Positions 46,074-57,917 of a stretch of 64,000 nucleotides of DNA are shown here, piece after piece. The notes beneath the pieces were generated by a model that saw nothing but the letters and a program-made list of their open reading frames with translations, did no database searches and was not told where the DNA came from. The translations under genes and the position numbers were made by a program. The DNA lies in the NCBI GenBank assembly GCA_000349905.1, contig KB722757.1, forward strand, positions 544,868 to 608,867. The letters are read 5' to 3'. Position 1 is the first letter of the stretch, and every line of letters begins with the position of its first letter. The stretch comes from Volvariella volvacea V23 (lineage: Eukaryota > Basidiomycota > Agaricomycetes > Agaricales > Pluteaceae).

Positions 46074-47570
46074 ATGTCTGAATTGAAGACAATCTTGGAA
46101 GGCCACCCGGCTGATATACCGACAAACCGTGGCGAAATATTACGATGTATAGCCATACTCGAGGAGGAGCAACGCCGGCTGGAAAATACGTCCTAAGTAT
46201 TATCCCAACTCATGGATACAGTCGATGCCCAGCACCAAAACGTATATCGAACATCTGTCCTGTATAACTCCCGACTAGTGCCTATCAACAGATTATCCTC
46301 GGAGATCCTTCAGGAAATTCTGCGCTATTGCTATCCTCCTAGCGAGATGTGGCACAACTTTTGGGTATTTGAACAGGTGTCGAGGAGATGGAGGCATGTT
46401 GCTCTAGGGTGTGTCGAATTGTGGTCATACCTTCACATCAACAGATACTCGCTTGAGCGGTACAGGGCAAGGTATCCACTTGTGATGATTGACAGATGGC
46501 TCAGAAGGTCTGCGCAAAGTGCATTGCATATTGACTTTCAAGCTTTCGATCACACTCAGTACAATTCTTTATCCTCTTCGATGTTTATTCTCCTCCTGCG
46601 GGACTGCCAAAGATGGAAAACACTCAATCTGCGGTTCTTCAGTAACATCGATGCCGGAATTCTCGCAGCATTGGAGACTATACGTGGACGATTTCTTTTG
46701 CTGCAATCGGTCCAAATTCATGTGTCAGGATCCAACGTCGCACCTGGTGCAACCATACAAGCATTTTCTTATGCACCAAGGTTGTCGAGATTGGTACTGA
46801 ACTGTCAGCATCACCTCCGAACGAATATATCATCCTATTCAATCACCTCGCTCTCTATAGATGATTCAAGAGCTCTCACGAGCATCGCTCTTCCACATCT
46901 ACAAGACCTGGGAGTTGAGGGTTGTTTGAAGGCCGATACATTTTCGAACGTTGTAGAATTTATACGGCGGTCTGGCTGCACAAACTTAAAGTCGCTTCGG
47001 ACGTACTATGTCTCGAGCGATAGAACCTTGTGCTGGGCTGGAGGAGAAGAGGAGGTCTTTCGCTTGCTACCGAGCTTAGAATCTCTCAAACTCGGTGCAG
47101 ATCGCAAGGAGATCTTTCATGGAGTTCTACCGTATCTTCTGGTTTCCGATCAGAACACGCATCTACCAAATCTTCGAAAGCTAGCTATATGCACGTGTTT
47201 TAGGTCACAAAAAGCGGGCTTGAACATGACTCCACTCCTAGTAGAAGTATTAGAAGGAAGAAGGCAGAACGGAACGACGGCAAACATCGAGGTATTTATT
47301 TGGGAAGGTCTCGACATCGACATGATGCTGGAACCTTTTCAAGTGAGGATGAAGCAACTGGAGGATGATGGCCTCGCTATCATACTTGCAAGGGGAGCAT
47401 TGCTTCCAGGATTCACCGCCTCGGATAATCCTGGCAGCTTTGACGAGGACGAAGAGGGGGACGAAGAGGGGGATGAGAGCGAGGAAGAAGACGAGGAAGA
47501 TTGGGATGGGAGTGAAGATGAGGACATTGAGAACGGCGATGAAGAGGAGGGGGGATCAGACAGCGGCTGA
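46074..47570 (+). pseudogene. F-box protein E with premature stop at codon 41
   Basis: This is a paralogue of gene B, aligned from the first residue (MSELKTILEGHPADIPTNRG). Codon 41 is TAA at 46194-46196, where gene B has Glu (RTSEFLSQLQDTVD against NTS-stop-VLSQLMDTVD), a single G-to-T change. Downstream the frame is open for 452 codons from Met at 46212. It includes the F-box (VPINRLSSEILQEILRYCYP, FEQVSRRWRHVALGCVELWS), a leucine-rich region and a Glu/Asp-rich tail (about 45 residues before the stop at 47570). The F-box is wholly after the stop. Re-initiation at 46212 or readthrough could give a functional protein, so this may be either a young pseudogene or an expressed shortened form. 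Confidence 0.7.
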
Positions 47571-47970
47571 GAAGTGTAGCCAACACCCATGATTTGCTTT
47601 ATAGAAAGTAACCTACGTTTCATGTCTTTGTGGATATGTTAAGTTTTAGTGCAGTGTTTCTGACTGTACAGGGCATAAGTAGTGCATAGTATGTAAAGAG
47701 TAATTCAACTTGAAGGGATATCCCAGTTGGAGCGTGGTCTTACCACATTTTCTGGGAGAAAGAGAAATCCTTCAAGGTGTTTGACGAATTAGATTACTAT
47801 ACACGAAGCAAGGGTTTGTGCTACATAATAGAGGAATAGGCAGCAGATGGAGTGGACTCTGAGATAGGCCTAGACTTTTCGGATTGAATTTCGCCGGGTT
47901 CAGCCATGGAATAAATTGTGGCGCGCATGGCGGCTTTAGAATTATCAGCCTCTTGAACCCCAATCGCCAT
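47571..47970. other. Intergenic stretch
   Basis: No gene is seen. It carries the 3' flank of E and the 5' flank of F. Confidence 0.4.
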
Positions 47971-49577
47971 CATGACAACACCGGATCCGATACACAGCAT
48001 TTGTACTTCCTCGGCGATGCACCTCCCGACATCATCTTATCAATAGCGAAATCAACACTCTCACTCTGTTGCGACTCGTCTCTCGACACATCAACGCCTC
48101 GATTTCGGCGTTCGTACTGCACAATGTTACGGCGCGTCTTGATCGCAGATTCCCAGACAATGATGCGACCTTTCTGAGTACTTGCTCACATCCCCTTCCG
48201 CATATCTACCAAAACGCCAGAAGTCTAACCATTCAAATCAGGGAATGGGACATCGCACATTTGGTTGGCGACAATCGGTTGGTAGACCTATACACTACGA
48301 TCAAGAAATGCAGGAATGTTCGCTCGTTTAGCTTAGATTTGGATTCATTCCTTAGGGTTGGTATAAACGAGGGGTTTTCCCTAGAGGTTCGAGAACGAGT
48401 TGCTGCGGCAGTGTTGAAGGGGACAGAAGGAAAATTAGAGAAATTGGAAGTTTGGTTAACTACGGTGCCGCCACGCTGCGCTATTCCTCAAAGCTTATTG
48501 CTGTTCAAACACCTCCGTTCGTTCAAATGCTCGCTCGATGAAAGAGGATTTGGATGCGACGGTTTGGACATATTCGGGGACTTCTTGATTCCAGACGTGG
48601 ATACCAACCAACACAACTGTAACCTGGAGGACTCTAGGAGGGCCTTGCATACCATCATCCACACCAATGATCAACTTGAGGAACTTGATATCCGACTAGG
48701 CTGTGTAGTCGATCCTCAAGATGCTGACACACTTTTTACCTACACCAATGATAGCGATATAGGCTGTCAGCGATCGCCTGCGCTCCGTTCGCTAACGATC
48801 AAAGGAATCAAGTTCTCCCACTGCCTTGGTCCTTGTCGCTCGCGATTCAGCTATCTTCAACACCTCCAAGTCCTTTCCTTGTACTCCTTCCTTCCTCTTG
48901 ATAATCTTTGGACGTATTTGCGAGCAGCGGGAGCGGCGCTCAAGACGTTGACGACCTCTCAGATGTCTCACCCATTTATATTATACCTTGGTTCATATTC
49001 CGGCCTACAGAAACTCGTTCTTCAGGATATTGAAACCCACGCGGAGTGTATTTCTCCAGAGTCTTCCGCGTTATTCTTCAAAGTTGCGTTACCACGGCAT
49101 GCACATTCGCTTACCACATCCTCAATCTCATTCGTGGATCCAATGCAATACGTACCAGGGTGGTCATTTGCCCCGGACATATGGATGCCGGCGCTCAAAT
49201 CGCTTAGAGTTCTAAAATCTCTCCATCTACCCGCTGGAGCTAGCTCTGGCCGTCTTTCGGATTCGAGTAATACGAATTTCGAAAACAGCCACACAGGGCA
49301 ACTTGCACGGTCGTTAACCGCTTGTTTCCAAGAAATATTGGACAATATCTCCCAACTGGAAAGGCTCGATGTCCTGCAAATATTCTGGCTGGCAAAGAAC
49401 TTGTAAAATTATATGAGTTCGTTTGTCCCTGCAGTGTTAAGGATGGTGGTGGAGCGGTTGGAGGGTAGAAGCGAGGTTCCTTCAGTGTTGTGTTTATTCG
49501 CTAATTCTGGGACTTATCATCCTACAAGGTTCAAGGGAGAGAGTAGTGAAACATGGCGTTACGTCCCAACTGCTTGA
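47971..49577 (+). pseudogene. F-box/LRR-like protein F with three lesions
   Basis: This is a paralogue of A, C and D. A candidate start ATG at about 47968-47971 is one base out of frame with the F-box start (LGDAPPDIILSIA). Inside the F-box, near 48049-48056, about ten bases are missing against paralogues. The frame then switches to INTLTLLRLVSRHINASISA and runs open to 49406. That frame includes GIKFSHCLGPCRSRFSYLQH, DNLWTYLRAAGAALKTLTTS and WMPALKSLRVLKSLHLPAG. The stop at 49404-49406 comes early. In the same frame the family C-terminus continues (VERLEGRSEVPSVLCLFA, ETWRYVPTA) to 49575-49577. Three lesions make this a pseudogene. Confidence 0.8.
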
Positions 49578-50018
49578 AAGTTGTATGTTTAGTGACGAAA
49601 ACTTGGGAATATACGTCGTTTTGCCCTTGAAACACGTCCTACATCGCAGGCCTTTGGATAATACAGGGGGTTATAGGGACTCTGAGGCTGCTAACTCCTG
49701 TCCATTAGGGTACATGCGCCCGATACTTGGCATTCAAACATCAACCATAGCTTGATGGAAAAATACAGCCTGAGGTGTGATGTTCATTAGCTTAATTGGA
49801 GATGCCTGTCTGAATTACATGGATGAGAGCTTATTCGAGTTAGAGGCCTTATTACGGTGGGGAGGGGTAACGTAAAAATTTCCTTTGAACTAAGAGAACT
49901 AGACGATCGCTGCTCTAACTCGCACCCATCCACTATTTTCAACACATTTATGCTAACCCCAACTCTTTGCCTGGGGCACAACCAAACAATTGTAAGGTGC
50001 TGACAAAAAGAGTTCACG
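49578..50018. other. Intergenic stretch between F-box copy F and tRNA-like pair
   Basis: No gene is seen. Confidence 0.4.
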
Positions 50019-50100
50019 CCGACCTGCCTGGTTCGAACAGGCGACCAATCAATCCAAAGAGTAATCTCTAAGGGGTGCTCTGCCACTGAGCTAAGGTCGG
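50019..50100 (-). tRNA. tRNA-like element 8
   Basis: This 82-base minus-strand element has a perfect CCGACCT/AGGTCGG acceptor, plus a flanking G-C pair. The D arm is GCTC-AGTGGCA-GAGC and the T arm GCCTG-TTCGAAC-CAGGC. The region between D and T stems is about 34 bases, 11 more than standard. It can form an AGAG-ATTA-CTCT hairpin extended by CC/GG across an internal loop. A T5 run follows 9-13 bases downstream (AACTCTTTTTGTCAGC), a Pol III terminator whose flanks resemble those of elements 9 and 11. Confidence 0.65.
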
Positions 50101-50239
50101 CTCCGCTAGTGTGGCTTGCACATGAACTATGACCCCTACTGCAGTCCAGAATTAGACTAGGTATAATACTTCGGAGTTGCCATGACTCAGTTGACGCCAC
50201 CGGGGTGGAGCATATAGGCGCTAGCAAAAAGGGTTTATA

Positions 50240-50316
50240 CCGACCTGCCTGATTTGAACAGGCGACCATCCAAGTTTCGAGTAACTATGATTGCTCTTCC
50301 ACTGAGCTAAGGTCGG
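50240..50316 (-). tRNA. tRNA-like element 9
   Basis: This 77-base minus-strand element has a perfect CCGACCT/AGGTCGG acceptor, D arm GCTC-AGTGGAA-GAGC and T arm GCCTG-TTCAAAT-CAGGC. The variable part forms ATC/GAT and AGTT/AACT stems separated by a two-by-two internal loop around ACTCGA. A T5 run follows at 9-13 bases (AACCCTTTTTGCTAG). It lies 139 bases from element 8 in the same orientation but has a wholly different anticodon arm. Confidence 0.65.
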
Positions 50317-50751
50317 TTATGTTATGCGTTCTAAAAAGTACTCATGATGGCATTCTAACGGCAGGTAATTGAACGTAGGGCGTCTGTGGCTTGAACCTAA
50401 CTCTGGTTGCATCACTCACTGAATGCCTTATGCTTTTCATTGCGTAATGTGGTGCTTCGGGTGGAAGGGGTTTTCCGAGTGTAATAAATAAGATATTGGA
50501 TACACACACCGTAGAAACACGGAATACAAGCATTATACAAAGGAGCGTTAGGATACGCATGATACAGCGTACACGATTTCTACACTTCTAGCCTGCCTAT
50601 CACCCCTAGCTCGAGGTAAAGTCATGGATTGCGCTCCGACGCAAACGACTGCTGGGCAGGCATCGAGGACATGATGGACTGCGTCAGACTGATAGTCGAA
50701 TCTATACAACAGCATAGCGCAGCAGCAGCAATTAGCGTCGTCATCATACAC
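50317..50751. other. Intergenic stretch downstream of the DUF6534 gene
   Basis: No gene is seen. It includes the 3' flank of the minus-strand DUF6534 gene. Confidence 0.4.
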
Positions 50752-53485
50752 TCACTCCTGAAACGCATCGAGGAAACCAGGGACGAGAGGAGTATTGGGT
50801 TCGAGGAGTGATGGTAGCAAGCACTTACCGTTCCGTAGGTGACCCCATTGAGGACGTTGAGGGCTCTGACTGCGAGGCTGACCCTTTCCTCCCTGCCCCT
50901 GTCCCTGTCCTTGTCCGTTTCCATTCCCATTCCCATTTCCATTTCCAGATACGTGCTCGTTTGCAAGCCACGGTGCAGGTATTCTGCGGGAGCTGGCTAT
51001 ACTGCCTGGTCTAGTGTACCCCTGACTCTGGCTATGCTCGCTAAAAATAGAACTGCGGAGGGAGTCCTGGTACGCCCATGGCAACACACTCGGTGCGAGG
51101 AGGGGCTCTGATGGCGGTGAGGGGGTCTGCGGACGCGCAGCATGCCAAGGGAGGGGATGGGAAGTTTAGTTAGTTAGTTAGATAGGCGGAACGGAGGGCG
51201 TGGAAGAGGATAGGGAGCTTACGGCGGGGAATTTGAAGGTGGAGGTGCTTGTGTTGGGGAGCATCCCGGCGAAGGAGGATTCGGTGTTGTTGCGCGTGTG
51301 GAGGCGGTATCGTTGGCGGAGGCGTTCGCGGGCGTTCAGGCTGGGGGAGGGGGGAGGATGATCATCATGTGATTTTCGCAGCGTGTACGAGGAAGAGGAA
51401 TATGGGAGGACGAGAAGTCCGAGGACCCGGCGCCAGGCACTCATATGGGGTGATAACGATCTCGAAGAGACTTACGAGCCAAGGAAAGAATTGGAGAACA
51501 CTGCCCGTTTGGATGGTTGTTGGGTGAGGTCGCGTGCAGCATCGCGATCAGCATCAGAATCAGAGCGTGGTCACGGACGCAAGGACAAGAAATCGCGAAA
51601 GCGAGCAATCAAACGTGGTGGTACAATTGGAGATAGGTTGGTTGCAAGGGGAGAGAGGGGGCTTACGTCGTGTAAGAACCATGAAGGTCGCCACCCATAT
51701 AACTAAAAGGAGACGATGCGGTTTGTTCATCAGTGAGATCAAGGCGCTAGTGGATCGATGGGGGATTCGACTGACAGTTTGTCTTCATTGTCACGAGCTA
51801 GTATCGTGCCAGTACAAGTGTCAACGCCAATGTCAGTGCCGGTGTCAGATCCAGTCCCAGAGTTGACGTTGATCACGATATTGAGGTACCGGAGGGTGAT
51901 TTAACGGAAGGGGATAGAGAAATTTTGGGGTTGAACGTGTTACACGCGGTCAGTCCGGTGGCACTTTGCACTTGGGAGGGTTTTTTGACATGTGAGAAAA
52001 GGAGACTTACGAAGATAGCCGTGATTATGCCTGCTAAACTGAGAGGAGGGTTTCACCGATCTATAGGCATTGAAGGAGGAGAGGTGTGAACAAACTTACC
52101 CAGTGAGAAGGCCGTTTTCTGATGCAGAAACGCGTGGTGAACAATAGGTGTGAGTCAGTATTGAGTACGGCGTTTCAGATAAGATTGAGGATGCAATTGT
52201 AGAGAGGCGTTTGCGGGTCTAAAATGTGCGCTACAATAATGCCGCATCCTCGAATTGGGTATATAACCCAGTTACGTCCAGGGAAGAACGGGACTCCCAA
52301 AACATGACGGAGAAAGCGGTACGAGCCCCGTGGAAAGTGGGTAAAACTATGCGAGGGGCCACTGGCTACTAACAAAGAGAGCAAAAAGTGAAGAAAGTGA
52401 CGTAAAGCAAGAGATCTTCGCGAGGCACCGAAAATCTGGAAATGGGACTCCGACATGTGGAATGATTGTTGCTACTTACGGATTGTCATTCTCATCAGTC
52501 GATTAATGATTTTGGGCGCCCTACTGTTGGCGTTAGCAAGTGTTAAGGGTGGCGGGCGGTTGAGCGAGGGAGTGAAGGGATAGGAGCAGACAAAAAAGGG
52601 AAGGGGAGGGAAGGGAGAGGGCGTGCTCACCCTTCGACTTGGCCAATCGTTTCCCTTGACTTCCGGACATAATAGCATATTATACCGGTTATACTAACAT
52701 CTATGGCCGCTCCTCCAGCCAGCAAAGGAAGTAAAGGCCAAGTGATGCCTATCGTGGAGCTATCATTCTGGCCTGTATAGCGTGGTTGAATTACGGGAGA
52801 AGAGGGGTTTGCTATTGCGTCCGAGATTTCCATTCGTAGGTTTGCCGCGGGGGACATGGAGGGCGTTTTGAGATCGTAACCGAGGAGTAAGATGGTTGCT
52901 AGTATCCAGCCAATGAGACGGACAGAGGCCAGGACCCAATATATTGACGCCAGAAAGGCGTTCTCGGTTAAGATCCGCAGACGGTCGGTGTAGTAGGCCT
53001 GGATGATGCGACATACAGCGCTGAGCAAGGGAGGTCATTAATATGACAACGGTGGGATCTCACTTGGACCAGAGCCGCGATGCAACCGCTGAAAAGAACT
53101 GCAATGCGGAAACCCAGGTCGAGCTTGGGTTGGGGGTCGAGTTGAGGGGCGTTGTACTGGGCCATCGTTATGTGGTATAGACCAGAGGCAGTGGAGATGG
53201 TATGGGCGAGCTCCAGCAGCCTGAGACAGCATTGGGACGAGCTCGCTTTATGGGCGGAGGGTAGTTCTACTCACCATACGACACACACCTTGCGGAGCGT
53301 TTAGTTTGCCTGGTGGGTGAGAAGGGAACAGGCATGAGTAACCAACTCACCATGAATTTAATTGTGGGCTTGTCCTTGGGAAAATTGGCGAAATAGCGAA
53401 TACACTGAAGGGTAGTAACCCCGAAAAGGAAGGTGGAAATTAGCACGCCAATCTGTAGTGCCCCGACGGTTCCATCGTAACTCAT
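50752..53485 (-). CDS. DUF6534-family seven-helix membrane protein
   Basis: DUF6534 proteins are fungal multi-helix membrane proteins, expanded in basidiomycetes, of unknown function. Exons on the minus strand: 53485-53351, 53288-53275 (14 bases), 53220-53064, 52998-52631, 52523-52480, 52118-52100 (19 bases) and 52038-52011 (28 bases). Then come 51746-51667, 51500-51476 (25 bases), 51340-51223 and 51126-50752. Diagnostic stretches are MSYDGTVGALQIGVLISTFL, VCVVWLLELAHTISTASGLY, YYTDRLRILTEN, RAPKIINRLMRMTI, NGLLTGLAGIITAIF and, near the end of the domain, VATFMVLT then FSNSFLGSLNARERLRQRY. A cytoplasmic-looking tail with Gly-Asn/Gly-Gln repeats ends at 50752. The junction between the exons at 52011 and 51746 does not keep phase in my model, so an additional short exon or a lesion is possible there. 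Confidence 0.8.
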
Positions 53486-54447
53486 GATGTCGACAGCGCC
53501 GAGAAGAGAAGGACAGGTGACAGCTCCGGAGAGTTACGATGGAGAAAATCTCGAAGTCGTGAGGAAAGAAGGGGGATCCCCGCATACCACGGTAATATGG
53601 TGCTTTATAGGATTCCAGTGTCTTGGATCATCAGATTGGGTTAGGCACAAGATAGAAGTTGATACGTAAGGTCGGTGAAATTGGGGAAACTTTTGGCACC
53701 CGTGGACCAATGCGGGCCCTCAGGGCACTGACAGGGCATTGGATGGCAGGCATCCCATGAGGTAGCGTCGGTCTACAACGGAATTGCGATAGCAAATTTG
53801 TAGAACAGAAAGCGTCGTATCATCTTTCGAGCACTGGTTTCCGCTATTGCTTTCTCATGTCGTCTTGGCACTGGGCGAGATGCACAAATCACATCTCGTG
53901 ATGCCGGCGCCCAACACTGATGCATCAACGCAATTACGGGTGCGCATGCGCTGTGCAGCCCAATCAAAGTGCGGATCGTATATTAGCCATAGACAGACAT
54001 TGACAAAAGCGGATCGAGGTGGGTGTTTGTGCATGTTTGACCCAGGGGGTGTTGAAACATGGCACACGATTTTCGGTGCCTCCTTGTCCTCGTCGTCCAT
54101 CGATCTTAGCGCACCGTCTGCCCCGTGCTCTCCCCGCTTTTTCCTGGCCTGATCGTCGCGCCATCCGTGCCCCTAGAACTGATACGGGTACGCTTTTTTG
54201 TGCTGGATTTGTCGCACCACGGCTAATTCGTGTGCTGATGCAGCACCCACACAGCCTGCGTCTGGTGAATTATTCGCCGTGATTACCTGGAATCCTTGCG
54301 CTCGTGATTGCTAGAGACTGGTGGGTAGATCGTTGGCTTGGGGACCTCATGTGTCTTTGGGAAAAGCTCATTACTCTATGTAGTTGACGTTCAGTTCATA
54401 TCCACATCGAATCCAATCATCATCCTTGGCATCCCTCCAAATACCCC
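53486..54447. promoter_or_regulatory. Divergent intergenic region between DUF6534 and deubiquitinase genes
   Basis: This 962-base region separates two genes facing away from each other and should contain both promoters. Short frames are present but unsupported. No clear TATA box was identified. Confidence 0.4.
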
Positions 54448-57400
54448 ATGGCCACCCCGCATCCCACATATCCTCATCAGGCGCCTGGCCCATCCAACTA
54501 CTACCAGCCTTCGCCATCCCCACACCCCTATGGAGCCCACAGCCCCGGCCCGACCGCAAACCCGTACCATTATTCTTACCCGGCACACCCACCGCCGCTC
54601 AATTCTCACCATGGATTGCACCAGCAGTCTTCTGCGCCCAGAATGAACACCCGAGCACCACCCTTCACTCCCATGGCTGCCCGGGGTCCCCACCCATACC
54701 CAAATTATCACACTCATCCACACGCACACGCGCACTCGCCCTACGCCCCTCCCATTGTGCTGCAGGCTCCACATCCCCAACACCCTCCTCAGCATAACCT
54801 CTACGCTCCTCAGGCCTCAAAATTCCCGCAGACGTACTCACCATCTTACCCATTCCCACCTTCCGCCACAACACCAACCTACTCGCCTTCTTGGACTGCT
54901 CAACCACCTTCGCCCCTCCCAAAACAGCTGGCGATGCCGCCTCCAAGAGGCGTCTCTTCCCCTGCGTACTACGAACCACCACCGGCTCCACCGCCCGCTG
55001 TCGCACCACAACATACACCTCAAGATGATATCCATCAACCCCCACCAGCCCATGATACCAAGCCTCAAACCCCCCCTGCATCTACGCCTCCACCAGAAAA
55101 GCCCCTGTCCCCACCATCGCCGCCGCAACTCACGTCACATCCTGTTCAAATAGGCACCATTTCTACTGATGCCCAGCCATCAGCGTCGGCATCAAGATCC
55201 GAATCGGTGCCATCATCTCCTACATCTACTGGTGCTGACACTATCAAAGCTACCAATCCCGTCGCTACTTGGGCGATTTGGTCACGAAGACCTCGTGATC
55301 CAAGTCTTGCTCCCGGTATCATAATATCCCCGCGTGCAAGACCACCAGTTAACGTTGTTCAAAACGCCTTGGAGCTTCGAACGCCGCCACCATCCCCACC
55401 TGTGTCTCCACCCGCACAAATTGTATCCTTACCCGCCCAGGAAACTACAGCGCCCATAGAAGGTGGAGAATTCCAAAAAGTACCTTCTAGTGCTCGGTCG
55501 TCGGAATCACCTGCTCCAGAGGAGGCGCCCCTTACTGCATCCACCGTTAGTTCTACTGTACCCTCATCTTCTGTTACGGAAATTACGGAAACGCCTACCG
55601 TCCCTGGATCCCCTGCTTCTACAAACACGTCGGTTTCTCTGGTAAAGGAATCTGCACCTGAAAAAGTCGAAGAAGCCACTCCCTCAGCCACGCCATCTGC
55701 TACTGTAGTACCAGTCACTGAACCAACCGAAACGAAAGCATCTACTGCCGGTCCTGACACTACACCAACACCACCTGCTGCCCTACCCATTCCTGAGTCC
55801 ACTTCAGCACCTGTGATCCCTGATTCAACTCCCGCCGCGACGTCAACACCAACGTCAGCGACCACCACCTCGTCCTCCACACCCACCGCCACCGCACCCG
55901 TCACACCCGCTGCCCCACCGGTGAAGAAATCATGGGCAGATCTTCTCCGTCAAGGTTCATCCGCTTCGTCGTCCGGCCCTGTGAAAAACGCTCTCCCCAC
56001 ATCCTCCGTTGTCGGTATCTCTATCCCTGCTGTCGCAAATGCTGCTGGAGCGTCCTCGACGAGCGCTTCTGGCGCCGGCGCGAATAGTGCACCTGGTTCG
56101 GCGTTGCCATCTGCGAAGAAGACTGAGTTGTTGTCGTTGCTGACGACGGGACCGCCTGCGTCTCCTACCTCTGCCGCGGCTGTTGTTGCCAGCAGTAGTG
56201 CTGCTGCTGCTGCTGCTGCTGGAGCTCCAGCAACGCAGGGCCACATCAAACCGAGAGGTTTGGTCAACAGCGGCAACATGTGCTTTGCGAACTCGGTGTT
56301 GCAGGTTCTGGTTTACTGCCCGCCTTTTAATCGATTGTTTGGGGAGTTGGGCAAGGTCTTGGGCGGTATTCCGGGTAGCGCCGGTGGTGCCGGTGGTGCT
56401 GGTGGTTCGCAAGCCGCTGGATCGAGTTCTGGGTCTGGGTCTAGCTCTAGCTCGGTTGGCACTGGAGTGCAAGCCTACGGGTCCGTGGTGGGAACCAAGA
56501 CGCCCTTGGTTGACGCTACGATCGAGTTTTTGAAGGAGTTTGTTGAGGAGAAGAAGAGGAAGCAGGGGAGGAAGGGGCAGCAGGGCGGGTTTGGGTATGC
56601 GAAGGGGAGTGGAGGCGGGAAGGGGAAGGAGAGGGAAATTGTGCAGGATGAGGAGGACGAGGATGATTGGGACGGGGAATCGTTTTTGCCGTCGTATGTG
56701 TATGATGCTATGAAGGAGAAGAAGAGGTTTGATAATATGAGGGTGAGTTGGTTTGTGTACATCTTTTTTTGGTGGATGAGATATGCTTAACCTTGGTGGT
56801 TGCGTTGCAGGGCGGGCAGCAAGAAGACGCTGAGGAATTCTTTGGGTTCTATTTGGACACGTTGGAGGAAGAGCTGCTGTCGATTCTTCACTCGATACAG
56901 CCCCCTCCGCCCAAAGCCAAGGCGCCGTCTGTGGAAGAGAAGGAGGAGGCTGAGCCGCCGCAAGAGGAGGGATGGATGGAGGTTGGGAAGAAGAACAGAA
57001 CGGTCGTCACACGAACGGTAGGTTTCACCGATTTGGTCCGGGCCTTGTGGGCGGGCGGTGTTGTGATTGGACCCGATCTGATGACATGCTCTCGTTTTTT
57101 GGGGGGATTTGTAGATTAAGGCTACCGAGTCGCCGATAACGAGGATATTTGGGGGCAAGTTTAGGTCGACGTTGAAGGTCCCGCAGCAGAAGGATTCGGT
57201 GATTGTGGAGGATTGGAGGTCGTTGAGGTTGGATATTCAGGTATGTTTCTTTTTTCCATTTTATTTGGTCTAGATGGAGTGAAGCTAAAATTGTGTTTTT
57301 TTTGCAGCGTGATCAAATTCATACGATTCAAGATGCCCTGTCGTACATTTCACATCCCCAACCGGTTCAAGTCACGAATCCAGCGCGACCGGGTGTTACC

Positions 57401-57917
57401 ATCGATGCCAGCCAGCAGGTGTTGATCGAGGCTTTGCCGCCGATTTTGGTGTTGCATATGAAGCGGTTCTGTTATGATACGACTGTAGGGGGTGTGGTTA
57501 AGGTCGGGAAGCAAGTTAGGTTTGGGCCCGAGTTGGAGATTGGTGTTGATGTCATGCCGAGGGCGAAGAGGCCTTCAAAGTATAAGCTCTTTGGAGGTGT
57601 GTACAGGTTTATCGGCTTTTTCTTTCTCTACGTCTTCCTTGTTGTCGTATCATTGTGCTGATCGCGCTACTCTTGCTTTTGCCACTTCTTTAGCTCTCTA
57701 CCACCACGGACTGTCGGCATCAGGAGGTCACTACACGCTCGACGTTCTACATCCTAATAGATATCCTAGCTCGAACCCGGCTGTTAAGCCTAGAGAAGGA
57801 TGGGTTAGGATCGACGATGAGCTGGTGTCGGACGTTCGACCGGATGATGTGTTTGGGGCGTTCGAGAAGGACGATTCGAGATGCGCGTATTTGTTGTTCT
57901 ATAGGAGGGTGCAGTAG
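54448..57917 (+). CDS. Ubiquitin carboxyl-terminal hydrolase, UBP3/USP10 type
   Basis: This cysteine protease removes ubiquitin from proteins; UBP3/USP10 enzymes act in ribosome quality control, trafficking and ribophagy. Five exons join in phase to 1046 residues: 54448-56742, 56811-57017, 57115-57240, 57308-57596 and 57694-57917. Residues 1 to about 600 are disordered, first Pro/His/Tyr-rich, then Ser/Thr/Ala-rich, and contain KKSWADLLRQ. The USP fold starts with the Cys box GLVNSGNMCFANSVLQVL, catalytic Cys at residue 612. It continues with GGQQEDAEEFFGFYLDTLEE and the QVLIEALPPILVLHMKRF region. The His box is LSASGGHYTLDVLHPN with His at residue 985, and the domain ends GWVRIDDELV and CAYLLFYRR. 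A Gly/Ser-rich insert and a Lys/Asp-rich insert interrupt the domain between Cys box and QQEDAEEF. All catalytic residues are present. Confidence 0.92.

Noticed and set aside
55359..55904. 181-codon minus frame rich in Val/Gly/Asp
   Set aside because: It is antisense shadow of the Ser/Thr/Pro-rich part of the deubiquitinase.
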